Shown one piece after another: positions 34,768 to 46,447 of a stretch of DNA of 64,000 nt. This DNA comes from Cornus controversa (lineage: Eukaryota; Streptophyta; Magnoliopsida; Cornales; Cornaceae). Where the stretch lies: contig CM048849.1 of the NCBI GenBank assembly GCA_026545225.1, positions 54,444,836 through 54,508,835 of the forward strand, read 5' to 3'. Below the pieces are notes generated by a model. The model did no database searches. It was given only the letters and a program-made list of their open reading frames with translations, and was not told the origin of the DNA. The position numbers and the translations under genes were made by a program. The number at the start of each line of letters is the position of its first letter. Position 1 is the first letter of the stretch.

Positions 34768-35790
34768 CTAATTTACATAAATTAATTATAAAATTATTTG
34801 GTAACTCACTTTATTTTACTGGTACTTTCAACCATTTTTTTTCAATAAAGTGGGTGAATGAATTGAATCCACCCTTTCAGAAACCCTATTTTTATGGTAT
34901 AATATATTACACACACACACACATATATAACTAAGCAGATGGTCTCATCCTCTACTTTACCATGTTGGACCTCAAATTCTCTTGTAGGCTTTCCCCACTA
35001 TCCTTTAACAATTCCCAAACCCAGCAATAGTCGTTAACCCACTCACACCTCCTCCCTCCTGCAATCCTCTCTTTTCTTAAATAAAAATCACAATCCTCTC
35101 TTTTGTTTTGGTCGTACCTTGGTTGGAAAACCACAGTGGGTGGGGGCAAGGGAGTTGCACCGGCAACGGTGACCACAAGTGGTGTGTGACGGAGGGGTGG
35201 CGAAGGCATAAGAGTTATAGCGGTGACCATAGATGGTGTGTGCGGGAGGGAGCTCTCCATAGATAGACTTGATGGAGTGTTCGCAATGTTTGTGTGTGAG
35301 AGGGAGAGAGTGAAGGTGGTGTGGATGGTAGGAGGAATAGTGTGTGGTCTGGGAAAGTGATATACAGATTGACTGATGTCCTCAATTGCGTGAGAGAGTG
35401 ATACATGTGGGAGAGAGAAAGAGAGCAGAAAGAGCTGTTGGGTGAGTTGAGGTGGTGCATGGTGAGTGCAGTGTTGATGATTGGTGTTGAAAGTGGCTGT
35501 GAGAGAGTTGTTGAACATATTGTCCCGTGTGATCATATTAGCTTGCAGTATCATTATAAAGGGGAAGAGTTCAAAATAAATATAGAATACAAAAGATATT
35601 TGGCAAGTTTTAGAAAAAAGAAAATCATCATATATAGAAATTGTGCAAGTTTATATTTTACATGAACAAATGAATAAATAGACATAATCAACAAATGGTG
35701 ACATAGTGAAATTATACATATACTGTTATAGAATATATAAGATAGAGTGAGATCTCTATATATGATAGTGTTGATCTATTATATATATGA
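34768..35790. other. Helitron interior, no supported gene
   Basis: Contains a (CA)n run near 34910 and His/Ser/Thr-rich open frames (34952-35554 minus and others) that reflect CACC-rich composition. No family was recognised. Confidence 0.45.
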
Positions 35791-36030
35791 TCAGTGCTTT
35801 TGAGTGGTCTTGTGATACTTAACCCATTGAAATCCCAAAGAAGTCCCTTCCTTCACCTTCCTCATGCCAGTTGAAGCCACCATTTTGGTCTTCCCAAAAC
35901 CTTCTCCAACTTTCTTCCCATATTTGGCAATCACACCACTACCACTGTTCTTCTTGGACCCTTCGGGGATTGGGTCTGGGTTGTTGTCCCATTGATCAGC
36001 CCATGATATATAAGAACTGTTTCCTTCCAT
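35791..36030 (-). CDS. Small conserved plant protein of unknown function, carried in the Helitron
   Basis: An uninterrupted 79-codon frame starting MEGNSSYISWADQWDNNPDP and ending VKYHKTTQKH, with a lysine-rich middle (YGKKVGEGFGKTK, GMRKVKEGTS). It resembles a family of short, single-exon plant proteins sharing a YISWADQWD N-terminus and a KTTQKH-type C-terminus; I know of no function for it. No signal peptide or membrane segment is visible. It starts at ATG 36028-36030 and is complete. It lies wholly inside the Helitron, on the same strand as the helicase fragment, which suggests gene capture. Whether it is still expressed cannot be told. Confidence 0.6.
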   Translation of the reverse strand: MEGNSSYISWADQWDNNPDPIPEGSKKNSGSGVIAKYGKKVGEGFGKTKMVASTGMRKVKEGTSLGFQWVKYHKTTQKH

Positions 36031-37279
36031 CTCAATACAGTGTGCTTAATTTTCACCAAGGAAAATGATGTGATGAAGTACTCTTAGAGAGAGAGAGATA
36101 TATAATGTAATAACTAAAAGCTATTACATAAGGATTCAAATTATAGTATTGATTTGATCTAAAAGCTATTGCAGCCACTGCCACTGTCGAACTTCCAAAG
36201 GAGTCTCCACGTCAAGCCCAACTCCATGCTCACAACCATAGGCATCACTGCTAACAACCATGAGACTACCGAGCAACTATTATCCACATTGAAAACTGAG
36301 CGCTGTACACCGGCAATGCCAACTCCATTGTACCAAGCTTCAAAGATGAAATAACAGAAAATAATGATTAAAGAGAGTGTTGATAAAGAGGGCTGTTAAA
36401 GCACATGAAGAGAAAAGAATGAGTAGTTTGGGTCAACAATGAGATAGAGTTGGTAGAGAGAGAAAAAGAGAGTGAAGTAGTAGGTGATGTAAAAGCAACT
36501 TGCATTCGACTGACAGAGAGAAATATTGGCAACTGATATCACCAAAAGATATGGATTCTATTAATATGCACAAAAGTGAGAGATAAGGTACTTATCAGCA
36601 AGATGATGGTGATGATGATCAGAGAGAGATACAACGAAAAGTGGGTCTTCTTGGGCAGAGCTCCAGCAAAAAATGGGGTGGTGATGGTGAAGTTGACTTG
36701 GATCTGCAATATATAAAAAAATAAAAAATAAATAATCAACTAAGAGAGAGAGAGAGTGATATAGGATCTCCAATATATGAAGCAATATATAAAAAAAAAA
36801 TATAAAAATAATGAACTAACAGAGAAAGAGAGAGATTGATACGGGATTTGCAATATATAAAAAATAATAATAATTAACTAACACAAAGAGATAGAAAGAG
36901 AGTGATATGTGGCAATATGGTGATGGTATGAATAAAGAAAGAAAATAAAAGAGGAGAAAGTATGGGTGAGAAGAGAGGAAAGAGAAGAAAAGAAAATAAA
37001 AAGAAAAGATAGGGAGATACCAGTGAGGTATAAAGTGCCTAAAAAAAAAGTTATATAGGATATAATGTTTAAATTTTGAATTTAGATGGGAGTGAGTTGG
37101 TGAGGGTTTAAATTTGAATTTTGGTGGGAGTGAATGGTGAGCGTTAGATCGTAGATAGGAAGAGTGATTTTAGACCGTAGATAGCAAAAGACATTTTAAA
37201 CCGCATGATTTTTTAACCAATCGCAACCATTGGATCGCATTTTTTGGCATTATTATGTCAAGCTCAAATGTAATATAGA
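36031..37279. other. Helitron 5' half, no supported gene
   Basis: GA-rich and AT-rich sequence with recurring GAGAGAGAGAG, GATATGGG/AATATATAAAAAA words. A short Pro/Thr-rich frame at 36169-36354 resembles sequence near 56000, so both may derive from one captured or repeated source. Nothing recognisable is encoded. Confidence 0.4.
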
Positions 37280-37296
37280 TTTGGAGTGTTCAATGA

Positions 37297-37360
37297 AAAA
37301 ATGTTCATAGTAGGTGAGTAGGTATACGAAAAATGTTCACAGTGGGTGAGTTGGTATACG
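37297..37360. repeat. 32-bp tandem duplication
   Basis: Two near-identical 32-bp units containing AAAATGTTCA and GGTGAGT.GGTATACG lie just outside the Helitron 5' end. Confidence 0.75.
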
Positions 37361-37504
37361 TCCTTTTAGTTGTTAAAGTGACACTAATGATGAGTGGATA
37401 AAGGAAAAATTGGAAAAAATAGGAACGTTTGATTGGACAAAAGTAATCAACAAATTGATTTTTATTGGTATAAATATGAGATTCTCAACATAGTCTTTTG
37501 TATA

Positions 37505-38138
37505 TAGCTTTTTTTTTTGTGGATAAATTACTCTAATCTCCATTGAGATTTTGCTTAATTACTTTCGGATTAAATTTTTTAAACTATAATGGTCAACTTT
37601 TCCTGATGTTTGGTTGACTTTACTCCGGATACTCCTGTCGTTAATTAACTGTCAATTCTATTAAAGTCAATTAGCATAAAAAAATCAAAATGCCAAAATT
37701 ACTCTCGGTGGCGATAGTGATATTGTTGCATTGATGATCAATACTGTTGATAAATCATTTTTTTTTCTTGCCCCTCTGCTAGATTAAATTTGAAAGATTA
37801 TTCAACTTGAAATAAATAGCATTCTAGCATAATATCTTATGATGGTTGGATTCAACTTGACTTAGCCCAATCTAACTCATCTCAATAAATTCTTATTTTA
37901 ATTACTCTGACTTCCTTTAGGTTTGAAACAATTACCATAAGATGAAAGTTTTTAAAAAAATTAGGTCAACCTCCCTTGAGGTTTAATGAAATTACAGTCA
38001 ACCTCACTATCGTTAGTGCATCATTAATGCTATTAAACATTTTTTCTAAATACCCATAATACCCTTCAATGAAATTAATCTTTATTGTTTGTGTATTGAC
38101 AAATTTGATCATATAATTTATTATATTAAGTATACTTG

Positions 38139-38182
<44 letters not shown>

Positions 38183-39900
38183 TCAACAGCTATTGCCGCC
38201 ACCACTCTCCCCCGCCCCGCTGCCAACACCACTTTCTTCGGCCACCATTTTCTCTCTTCTCCTCTTTTGGGTCTTTTTCTCTGTCACTGCCTCAGTAGTT
38301 CCTCCTTCCACCACCATCCCTTCTCATCTCTCAATTCTCTACCAACAGCACCGCCACCATTATCTCTCTCTAAATCAAAAATCAAAAACCAAAAACACCA
38401 ATTGAAGCAAAAAAAATTAGTTGAAGCCTTTCTTCTTGTGCAAAAGCAACTGGTACTACAATTTCTATTTTATCTCTTATTTTTTTTTAGTTTTCCCTTA
38501 TCTTGATCTTCCCAATTATGAGCTTTGCATAATATAATTGATGTTTGTTCTTGTTTGGCAATAAGAACATGTAAGAGAGAGGGGAGCCAATAAAACTTCA
38601 TGTGTTAGAAATATAGAAAGAAAAGTGTATCTGATTGAATTGATATAATTATATTGATTTGTTTTTATATTATGAACAATACATAAAAGCCTATTTATAG
38701 GCACATAATTGTGAAGACTAAGTAAACTTAGGAGACAAAAAATCCTAATCCTACATGGTTTAGGAAATGGTATAAGAAATTCTAGTCCTAGATGGTTTAG
38801 GAAAGGGTATAAGAAACCTATTGAAAAAATATATATAATCTATAATAGGAAATATATAATCTAATAGTCCCCCGCAAACTCAAGGTAAGGCATATGAAGT
38901 CAACTTGAGTTTGGAGACAAAATCTTAAATGCAGCTCGCAAAAGTAATTTGGTGATGTAACCAACTGTGGCTGTGAAAATATACTAAGAAGCTGCAAAAG
39001 AGCCGGAAAGACCGAAAGCGGCTTGTTGGAGCAAAAGCTGATTTGAAAATCAGAAAAAGAGCTCGTTGAAATAAGCGACTTTGACATACAGATGTTACGG
39101 CTCTGATACCATGTTAGAAATATAGAAAAAGAAATGTATTTGATTGAATTGATATAATTATATGGATTTGTTTTTATACTATGAACAATACATAAAAGCC
39201 TATTTATAGGCACTTAATCTTTGAGGTTAAGTAAACTTAGGAGACAAAAAATTCTAGTCTTACATGGTTTAGGAAATGGTATAAAAAATCCTAGTCCTAT
39301 ATGGTTTAAGAAAATGTATAAGAAACTTATTAAGAAAAGATATATAATCTATAATAAGAAATATATAATCTATCATCATGAAAGACAAATCTAATCTATA
39401 ATTTGAAACAGAGTCATTAAAGTTGTGTGCCTAAAAATTCTGATATTTGTTGACTAACAATAACAAAGTTTAAAACAATGGTGCAGGGGTGGGTTCACGG
39501 CTATTCGCAAAGAATTAGGTCTATTTGAGTGTTAGAGAGAAAAAGAAAGGGGGTAATGGTGGCTGTGGCGACAACGGCGGTGGTTGTGGCTGTGGCTGTT
39601 GAGGTGGCGAGAGCAGGGACGGATAGTGGTGAAGGCCGAGATGAGGGTGAGTGTTGCGGTAGATGTATACTTCATATTACATATATATTTATATAACCCG
39701 TTTATATATGTATATGCAATATATGAAATATTAAATTTCTATTTATTCCCTTCCATCATCCTTGAGGTAAGCAATATAATTCTGAAAAATGAGAGGTATT
39801 TTTGTACTTTTATAATAAGACTTAAATGGCTTTGACAGATTCAATTCTGACAGGGGTGTTATCGTAATTTTCTAACAGTAATTTGAATAAACTTCAAATT
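37505..39900. other. Degenerate Mutator-like region interrupted by a TRIM
   Basis: CCTTTAGGTTTG- and CCCTTGAGGTTTAATG-type words at 37620-38010 are typical of long-TIR Mutator-like MITEs. CCGCCACCACTC near 38195 is roughly matched in inverted sense by GCGACAACGGCGGTGG near 39567. I could not fix the ends or a target duplication. A TA run lies at about 38140-38179. No gene is supported. A TRIM occupies 38603-39375. Confidence 0.35.
38603..39375 (-). mobile_element. TRIM (miniature LTR retrotransposon), minus strand
   Basis: A 773-bp fossil with two 264-bp LTRs (38603-38866 and 39112-39375) around a 245-bp interior, flanked by the 5-bp target duplication TCATG (38598-38602 and 39376-39380). 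On the minus strand a primer-binding site TGGTATCAGAGCCG (initiator methionine tRNA type) follows the LTR at 39112, and a GCGGGGGAC purine tract precedes the other. The LTRs differ at about 11% of sites, suggesting roughly four to five million years at 1.3e-8 per site per year. It has no coding capacity, as is normal for TRIMs. Confidence 0.9.
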
Positions 39901-40132
39901 TACCCTTTCAATTATTGTGTCTGTAAAAGTATTTCAATTATTGTGTCAGATACATGAATTGTAGCATGTGACATGTCCTTTTTTATAAATAAAAAAAAAA
40001 AGTACTCCATTATGGTGTGAATGCATAAGCTCCAATTTCCACGTGTCAAGATCATTGCTGAATGGTTGAAAAACGTTTCCAAATCAAATCATGATTTTGT
40101 TGACTGGTTTGGTAGCATAGCCGGCTTTGATG

Positions 40133-40138
40133 TATAAA
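40133..40138 (+). promoter_or_regulatory. TATA box of O-methyltransferase gene 1
   Basis: TATAAA 52 bp before the ATG, in TGTATAAAAGTTCC. This gives a transcription start near 40165 and a very short 5' leader. The paralogue at 62910 has a TATATAAA at nearly the same distance. Confidence 0.65.
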
Positions 40139-40189
40139 AGTTCCCCATGACAAGTAGAGGAAGAAAAATTGAATAAGAAACCATTAAAA

Positions 40190-43176
40190 ATGGAAGGCGA
40201 AGAAGGCTTAGATTATCTCTCACTTTGGGGCTCGGGAAGTTTGATAAGTACCCAAATGGCCATAAGAGCTGCAATAGAGCTAAATGTATTCAATATCATT
40301 AGTGATTCAGGGCCTCAAGCTCAGTTGTCTTCAGCTGAGATAGTCTCAAAAATACCCACCACCAATCCAAACGCAGCCACTGCCTTGGAAAGGATACTAA
40401 GAATGCTTAGTGCAAATTCTCTGCTGTCAATGTCTCTAAGACAATCCCCTAATTGCGAGACAAGCCAAGAAAGAAGTTATGGCTTGACGATGAAGTCGCG
40501 TGCCTTGGTGACCAACACAGATGGTATTTCTTTAGCTCCAATTGTGCTTCTTGGCTCGGAGAGGCCAATTGTGGAGGGTCTTTACAACCTCAAAGATCTT
40601 GTGCTTGATCCGGAGTGCGTGCCGTTTCACAAGGCTCATGGAGTCGCCTCCATTTTTGAGTATGTTGCTAAGGATCCAAGATTAAGCAGATTGTTTGACG
40701 AGGCTATGGCATGCATTTCAAGGGTCTTCTTTGATAAGGTGTTCAAGGTCTACACTGGATTTGAACAAGTGAAAGAGTTGATGGATGTAGGTGGCGGCAA
40801 TGGAACTTCACTTGGGAAGATAGTCTCTGTTTGTCCACACATTCATGGCATCAACTTTGATTTGCCTCATGTTATTGCTACTGCACTTAACTTCCCTGGT
40901 TGGTCTCTCTCTCTCTCTCTCTCTCTCTCATTCACTCATGGCGGCACATACATATTTTATAATTGCTTTTGGTTTAGAGTTCACTAAAGTGTTCTGAAAT
41001 TAATCAATTGGTAGGTGTGGATCACATTGCTGGAGATATGTTCGAGTCACTGCCAAATGCACAGACAATTTTATTGAAGGTTTGTTTGTGATCATATTAA
41101 ATTTCTTTACTCATGACCGGTTAAAGTCCATAAAGAGGTAAAAAAAAATGAACACAACAAAATAGCTGTGTTATTCTATGATTTGAAGTCATTAACAATG
41201 ACCCGCAATAATGCAGCTCTTCACAATAATAAAAAATTAAATAGGCATCTCTACCAGTCCACCTTACACCTTACTCAACCGGACTAGCTGTTTATTTATT
41301 TAATTGAGTATATATATAGTTGACAATGACACTTGTGACAACACATAGTTTGTAAATATTAGCAGTTGAGTACAAAAACTTTACTAAATATTATAAATAA
41401 ATTCGTAGGATAGCCCAATAATAAGGAGGGATCGTGACATTCTCACGTACAAATTTAGGTATTGTGTCATCTAGATAATAATTTTATATTAACAACACAA
41501 TTACATAAAAGTATTGAATTATCAAGTGATGTATCTAAATATGTTACACATGGATCTAGACCTGTAAATGGATCGAATCAGATCCAATCCAAATTCGATA
41601 AAAGTTATAATCAACCCAATCTGATAATCCGACGGATTATATATCTGATCCAGTTCGAATTCGATAAGAATTATAATCAACCCGATCTGATTCGATCCAA
41701 TAATCCGACAGATTATATATAATTAAATCCATATCTGATTTGTTATTAATCAGATATATGATCCGAAAAATAATATAATTTTTAAAAAAAATTAATTAAT
41801 TTCAAAAGAGATTATCAAATAATGATTAGGAAAAAAAATAGAGAAGAAAAATAAAATAAAAAGAAAAAAATAGTAGAAAAATAAATATTTGACTTTTTAT
41901 TAAATAAAAAACTATAAAGAAAGACAAAATAAAGAGAAGGAAGAAAAAGAAGGAAATAATGATAAAAAATATTTTAATAATATGTAAAGGGAGGCGATAT
42001 TCGCACTCTCATTTTCTAAATTTACACTCCCATCTTAAAAACAATGACATTTCTAACCCTAACTTTATAAGTGGATGATTATTATTTTTTCAAATTACAC
42101 AAATACCCTTTTAAATATCCCATCTCTCTCTCTTGGTTTCTTTTGATAGAATAAAACAAATACCAAAAAAAAAACTAAAAAAAATCTTATATCTTTTGAC
42201 ATGATAAAAAAAAACATTATTTATGTTGAATAAACCCAAAAAAAATACTAAAATATATATTATCTCTGTTAAATAAATTATCTCTTTTGACAAGAAAAGA
42301 AAAAAAAGTACCCAAATTTTTTTTATCTTTATTGAATAAATTATCTCTTTTCACATGATAAAAAAAAAGTACACTATGCAAAGAGAAAAAAGGATCCAAT
42401 TTTTTTTTTATCTTAATTCTCTTTTGATAAGGCCCAAAAAAAAGTTATCTCTCTTGAGTAAATTATCTCCTTAAACAAGACCTAAAAAAAGGGTTATCTA
42501 TGTGACTAAATTATTTTTTTTGATAGGACAAAAAAAAGAGAAGTACCCAAGAAAAAAATTATCTCTTTTGACAGGAACAAAAAAAAAGTAATTAGGCTTC
42601 ATATGTTTTGACATAAAATATTTACTGAATTTTTTCGGTGCTTGATAACATCAACCAAGCTAGCTATTCAATATTTTACAGATTAATTGCATCAATCCAG
42701 ACATTTTGGTGTGAAAATGTTTTACGGGTAGAACATTTTTCCTTTATAATATAAAGGGTAGTTATGGTATTATAAAATTGGAGATGATGCATTAATGAGT
42801 TTAGGGCATTCTTGTCATTTCATTTAAAAGAAAAAAATAACTGCAGTACAATTAGAGCAAAGAGGAGTGCGAATATGGCCTTCCTATGTAAATATTATAT
42901 GTTATAATATTAGATAATATATCTATAATAAATTATATATTATATTATTTCGGATCGAATTGTTATCAGATCGACTATAATTCATATCTGATTTATTTAA
43001 CTAACAGATTATCGAATTCAGATAACTAACAAATTATCAAATTAAATATTTAATTCATATTCTAATTATTGGCTCGGATTCGGATATAATCCTGACAGCT
43101 TTTACTTTACCTGGATGTAGCGTGTTTCATATGTTAGTTAGTGTGTTAAACTGTATAGAATGAGTAACTAGTAAGG

Positions 43177-43225
<49 letters not shown>

Positions 43226-43661
43226 CCAAATGTAATAATAAGATAGCTAGGCTTGAGATTTCAAATCTCAATTAAAAAAAACATTAACTCGTAAAGTTGG
43301 CATGTATATATAAGAGTACTCATACATATTCTATATATATATGCAGTCCATATTGCATGATTGGGACGACGATGGGTGCATCAAGCTGTTGAGAAATTGT
43401 TGGAAGGCATTGCCTGATGATGGTAACGGTAAAGTGATTGTTGTTGAGTTTGCGATCCCTCAGCTGCAAAATGATGCTGAATCAATTAATACAATAACAG
43501 TAGACTTCCTCATGATGACAGTCACCAGCGGCGGAAAGGAGAGAACAATAGCTGAATTTATTGAGCTAGCAAAAGTTACAGGTTTTGCTCAAACCAACAT
43601 CTTTCCAATTACACAAGGGATTCATGTTTTGGAATTCACCAAGACAAATAATACTGTGTAG
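40190..43661 (+). CDS. Caffeate-type (COMT-like) O-methyltransferase, 3 exons, complete
   Basis: Exons 40190-40898, 41015-41079 and 43347-43661 join in phase through GT-AG introns to give 362 residues, the usual COMT length. The N-terminal part is the dimerisation domain (AIRAAIELNVFNII, residues ~25-38). The SAM-binding loop MDVGGGNG starts near residue 198. FDLPHVI follows, then exon 3 with the catalytic HDW His262, Glu292 (VVEFAIP) and Glu323 (GGKERT). These match His, Glu and Glu of alfalfa COMT. The enzyme should transfer a methyl group from SAM to a hydroxyl of a small phenolic or alkaloid in the cytosol. The active-site substrate residues differ from true COMT, so the substrate is unknown. 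The ATG at 40190 is chosen by alignment with the paralogue at 62910. Intron 2 is swollen by a 1.5-kb transposon nest. No break is seen, so it is probably functional. Confidence 0.93.
40903..40930. repeat. (CT)n microsatellite in OMT1 intron 1
   Basis: A CT run directly after the exon-1 donor. A shorter (CT)n follows the same donor in the paralogue at 63601, so it predates the duplication. Confidence 0.85.
41557..43104. mobile_element. hAT-type element in OMT1 intron 2, with nested insertion
   Basis: The left end TAGACCTGTAAATGGATCG and the right end CGGATTCGGATATAATCC...TGACAGCTTTTA match the two ends of the 510-bp element at 18955-19464, in the opposite orientation. The flanks CATGGATC and CCTGGATG are a worn target duplication. 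A second TIR element (41989-42884) is inserted inside it. No transposase is present. Confidence 0.75.
41989..42884. mobile_element. TIR element with internal TTATCTCTTTTGA repeats, copy 1
   Basis: 896 bp between perfect 8-bp target duplications TATGTAAA (41981-41988 and 42885-42892). TIRs are GGGAGGCGATATTCGCACTC and the complement of GAGTGCGAATATGGCCTTCC (about 20 bp, three mismatches). The centre (about 42200-42600) is a degenerate array of units holding TTATCTCTTTTGACA followed by a run of A. A second copy in the opposite orientation lies at 47654-48479. The superfamily is uncertain; an 8-bp duplication suggests hAT. Confidence 0.85.
43178..43222. repeat. (GA)n microsatellite in OMT1 intron 2
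   Basis: About 22 GA repeats between the hAT element and exon 3. Confidence 0.95.
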
Positions 43662-43678
43662 AGTGTGCATGGTGTCTC

Positions 43679-43722
<44 letters not shown>

Positions 43723-44879
43723 AATTTGGCAATGTTCTCACCTTCTGATAAAATATAATGTGAGAACCATTGAACGTTCAATAGACTTGCTTTTGTGTTG
43801 TAACCAACGGATTTGGCGGGATTTAAACTGTGAGATATATGGAGCTCCAATAAAATTCCAGTTTATTTCAAACATACTAGTGGAATAAGAGTGAGTAATC
43901 ATCCTTTTGCATTTATGGATTTGGGCTGGAAGGATTTGAAATCCATGTTGAAATCCAAACTCGTAAAATTCATTAATAAAATGAAATGATCAAATTAACC
44001 TTATGAATATTAGCTGGATTCAACACTTTACCCCGAACCCATCACCTTCTGTCTCATCACTAGAAAATACGATCAGATGAATCTCTAACGGTCCCTTCAT
44101 CTTTGCTCACTGCCCCTTCTTTACACTCTCTCCAGCTGTTAGAAAACACCATCAGAATAACATTTTCATCGGAAACTCTCTCTCTCTCTCATTACTTGCA
44201 TCTTCCTCACAGTTCTTCATATATTGTACGTTTTAGAAGTCCTACTAGATGCATATATCTATGTATAAATACATATAAATATGTACATATACATTATGAA
44301 AACATCAGAACACCATTGGCGGCACTGCCGATGTCGAAGATTTCAAGGGTTTTGTTGGCTATTTTTCTTGGTGGAATCGTCTGGCAAAGCGGATCGAGCT
44401 GATGGGTGGGCTGCTTCGGGTCTGGTGCCAATGGCGAGGGGGCATCGACGGGCTGCAGCAACTGTGGCAGGATTATGAAGATTCAAAATCAAGGCTTATT
44501 AGTATATGTGAGAAACGATTCAAAATCAGTGTATTTATAAATGAAACCAACACTAAGGCTCTAGACAGACACGAGAGATAGAGAGAAGAAAAGAAAATAA
44601 ATGATAAGATTAGCTGGGAGAGAGAAGAAATGTTTGGATAAACAAAAGAAAAAAAATAAAAGAGAATTGTTGAGGAGAATTTTAAAATTATAAAACTCAA
44701 ACACTATCATTTCTCAAATAATCTGACATGAGTGATAAATATCCCTCTTTTCTTTTCTTTTCTTTTCTCTCTTTATCCTTCCAAATCCATTAATCCAAAT
44801 GGAGCCTGAAATTTGAATTAAAACTTCATATTCCAATCCCTATTTCAAGTTCCGTAGCAAAAAATGAAGTCATTCCTTA
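43662..44879. other. 3' flank of OMT1 and unassigned DNA
   Basis: Begins with the OMT1 3' UTR and a TA run (about 43683-43720). Further right is mixed AT-rich sequence. The open frames at 44103-44478 overlap one another and show no known family. TTCCAAATCCATTAATCCAAATGGAGCC near 44779 resembles one end of a Tourist-like MITE whose partner I could not place. Confidence 0.4.
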
Positions 44880-45314
44880 GACTCCGTTTAAATAAACATG
44901 AGAGAAAAGAAAGAAATTATAACATTAGTTAGAAAAAAAAAGAAAAGAAACAATATAATAACAATAAACTTTATTCGTGATTTGATAAAGAGGAGAGAAG
45001 AAAAAAAAATAGTATTATTGTTTGGAGAAGATATATATGGAAGAGAAAAGAAAATAAAGGAAATGACAACAACTAAATTGCTATTGTAACCTTTTATGTT
45101 TAATGGGACATGGATGGAATAACAATTTTCTCTTTCTCATTATTGAAGGCATTTTTGGAATTATAAAATTAGCACTTAACCCACTATCATATTCCTCCAA
45201 ATCTCTCCCAATTCTCTCATTTATCTCCATTTAAAGTACCCAAACACAAAACACACTATTTTCTTTTTTCTTTTCTTTCCTTATTCTTCCAAATCCTTCG
45301 ATCCAAACAATGCC
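44880..45314. mobile_element. Tourist-like (PIF/Harbinger) MITE
   Basis: A 435-bp AT/GA-rich segment flanked by TTA (44877-44879 and 45315-45317). The left end GACTCCGTTTAAATAAAC pairs imperfectly with the complement of the right end, GGCATTGTTTGGATCG. No coding sequence. Confidence 0.45.
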
Positions 45315-45317
45315 TTA

Positions 45318-45999
45318 GCACTGGAAAGTCTTTAGGTTAAAGCATTTATATTTATTTCCTGTTCTCTTTATATGTCTATTTTAACTTCAATGAAAAATTT
45401 TCAAGAGAAAATGTTTCAGAATCAGTTGCATATGAAAGAATTATTGTATAATGTTCATTATGGATAATTTATCTTTACTTTCCTTTACCGTAAATGAAAG
45501 TGAAAACTAAGTAGGATTTTGTAATTTCTACTATAAATGACCACTCTGGTTGATTGCAAGAAAATGTAGGAAATCAGAAGAAATAAAAATTTTTAAATCT
45601 GGAAGAAAGTGATAAATATCTATTTAACTACTTTACATAATATATCATTTACAGTAAATTAGATCGAAACTCATGACCCATAAGCTCGCATGCTAAATTA
45701 AAAATTGGATGATCAGGTCCAAAGCTCACTTGCTGGACCTCAATTTTGATCTGAATTGAATATCACACCGATATAATTGAATTGAAGGCACATGGTAGAG
45801 GCTATGGTAATTGGAAATTGGTGAGCATATTAAAAGCAAAGGTAACTTTGTCCGATTGAAAAAAAAGATTGGATAAAACAAAAGTTTGACGGACTTGACC
45901 CACATTTTAGAAGTATATAACAAAAGTTTGATGCCGAAGTACCATAGTGTCCCTCTTCTCTAGCAAATTCTGCATAAATGTCATTGAAGATGTTCTATG
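45318..45999. other. Unassigned AT-rich DNA
   Basis: No gene or element with ends seen. Confidence 0.45.
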
Positions 46000-46447
46000 C
46001 AGAGGAGTGCACACGGTCTGGTTTGATCCGATTTTAATATCTTTTGAAATCAAATCGGATCGAACTGTTTGGACCAATGGAATTGAATTGTGAAGAACTC
46101 ATTTGGTTGGATTTGATTCTACGATTCCATTAGTAGTACCTTAGTGGGTTATTATATTCTTATAAATTGTATAATATATATTATATAAAGTATAAACGGT
46201 TCTCATAGTAAGATTATTAGTACATTACTAGTTACACACTTACACTTACAAGTTTACAACTTACTTATTTATATTAATTTATATAATATATTTTTTATAC
46301 AAATGTTTCAATTCGGTCCGGTCTCGAGGGACAGGAATCAGATCGTTAGTTTATTGAAATCGTGATCAAATTGAATTGTAAAAAAATTGAGCCGAACTAT
46401 CCGATCCAATTAAAATTTTCAATTTTAACGAATTTTTGTGCACCCTA
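46000..46447. mobile_element. hAT-type MITE
   Basis: A 448-bp segment with flanks GTTCTATG (45992-45999) and GTTCTAGG (46448-46455), an 8-bp target duplication with one change. The left end is CAGAGGAGTGCACACGG and the right end TTTTTGTGCACCCTA, matching the TAGGGGTGTGCAC-type termini of plant hAT MITEs. Confidence 0.7.

Larger units (their letters stand above)
34063..37279 (-). mobile_element. Helitron, non-autonomous, minus strand
   Basis: On the minus strand the element starts TCTATATTACATTTGAGC (complement of 37262-37279) and ends GGGACATCACACTGG (complement of 34063-34077, CTRR type). It sits between host A and T, with no target duplication. A C-terminal fragment of the Helitron helicase lies about 500 bp from the 3' end, in the expected place and orientation. 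The ends closely resemble those of a 179-bp element at 50203-50381, which supports them independently. The interior also carries an intact 79-codon host-like frame (35791-36030). Confidence 0.7.

Noticed and set aside
35791-36030. Treating this frame as a chance open frame
   Set aside because: It has a complete, non-repetitive sequence with a conserved-looking N-terminus (YISWADQWD) and C-terminus, so it was kept as a probable small gene.
40169-40189. Earlier start for O-methyltransferase gene 1
   Set aside because: The codon at 40169 is TTG. The ATG at 40190 matches the start of the paralogue and lies 52 bp after a TATA box.
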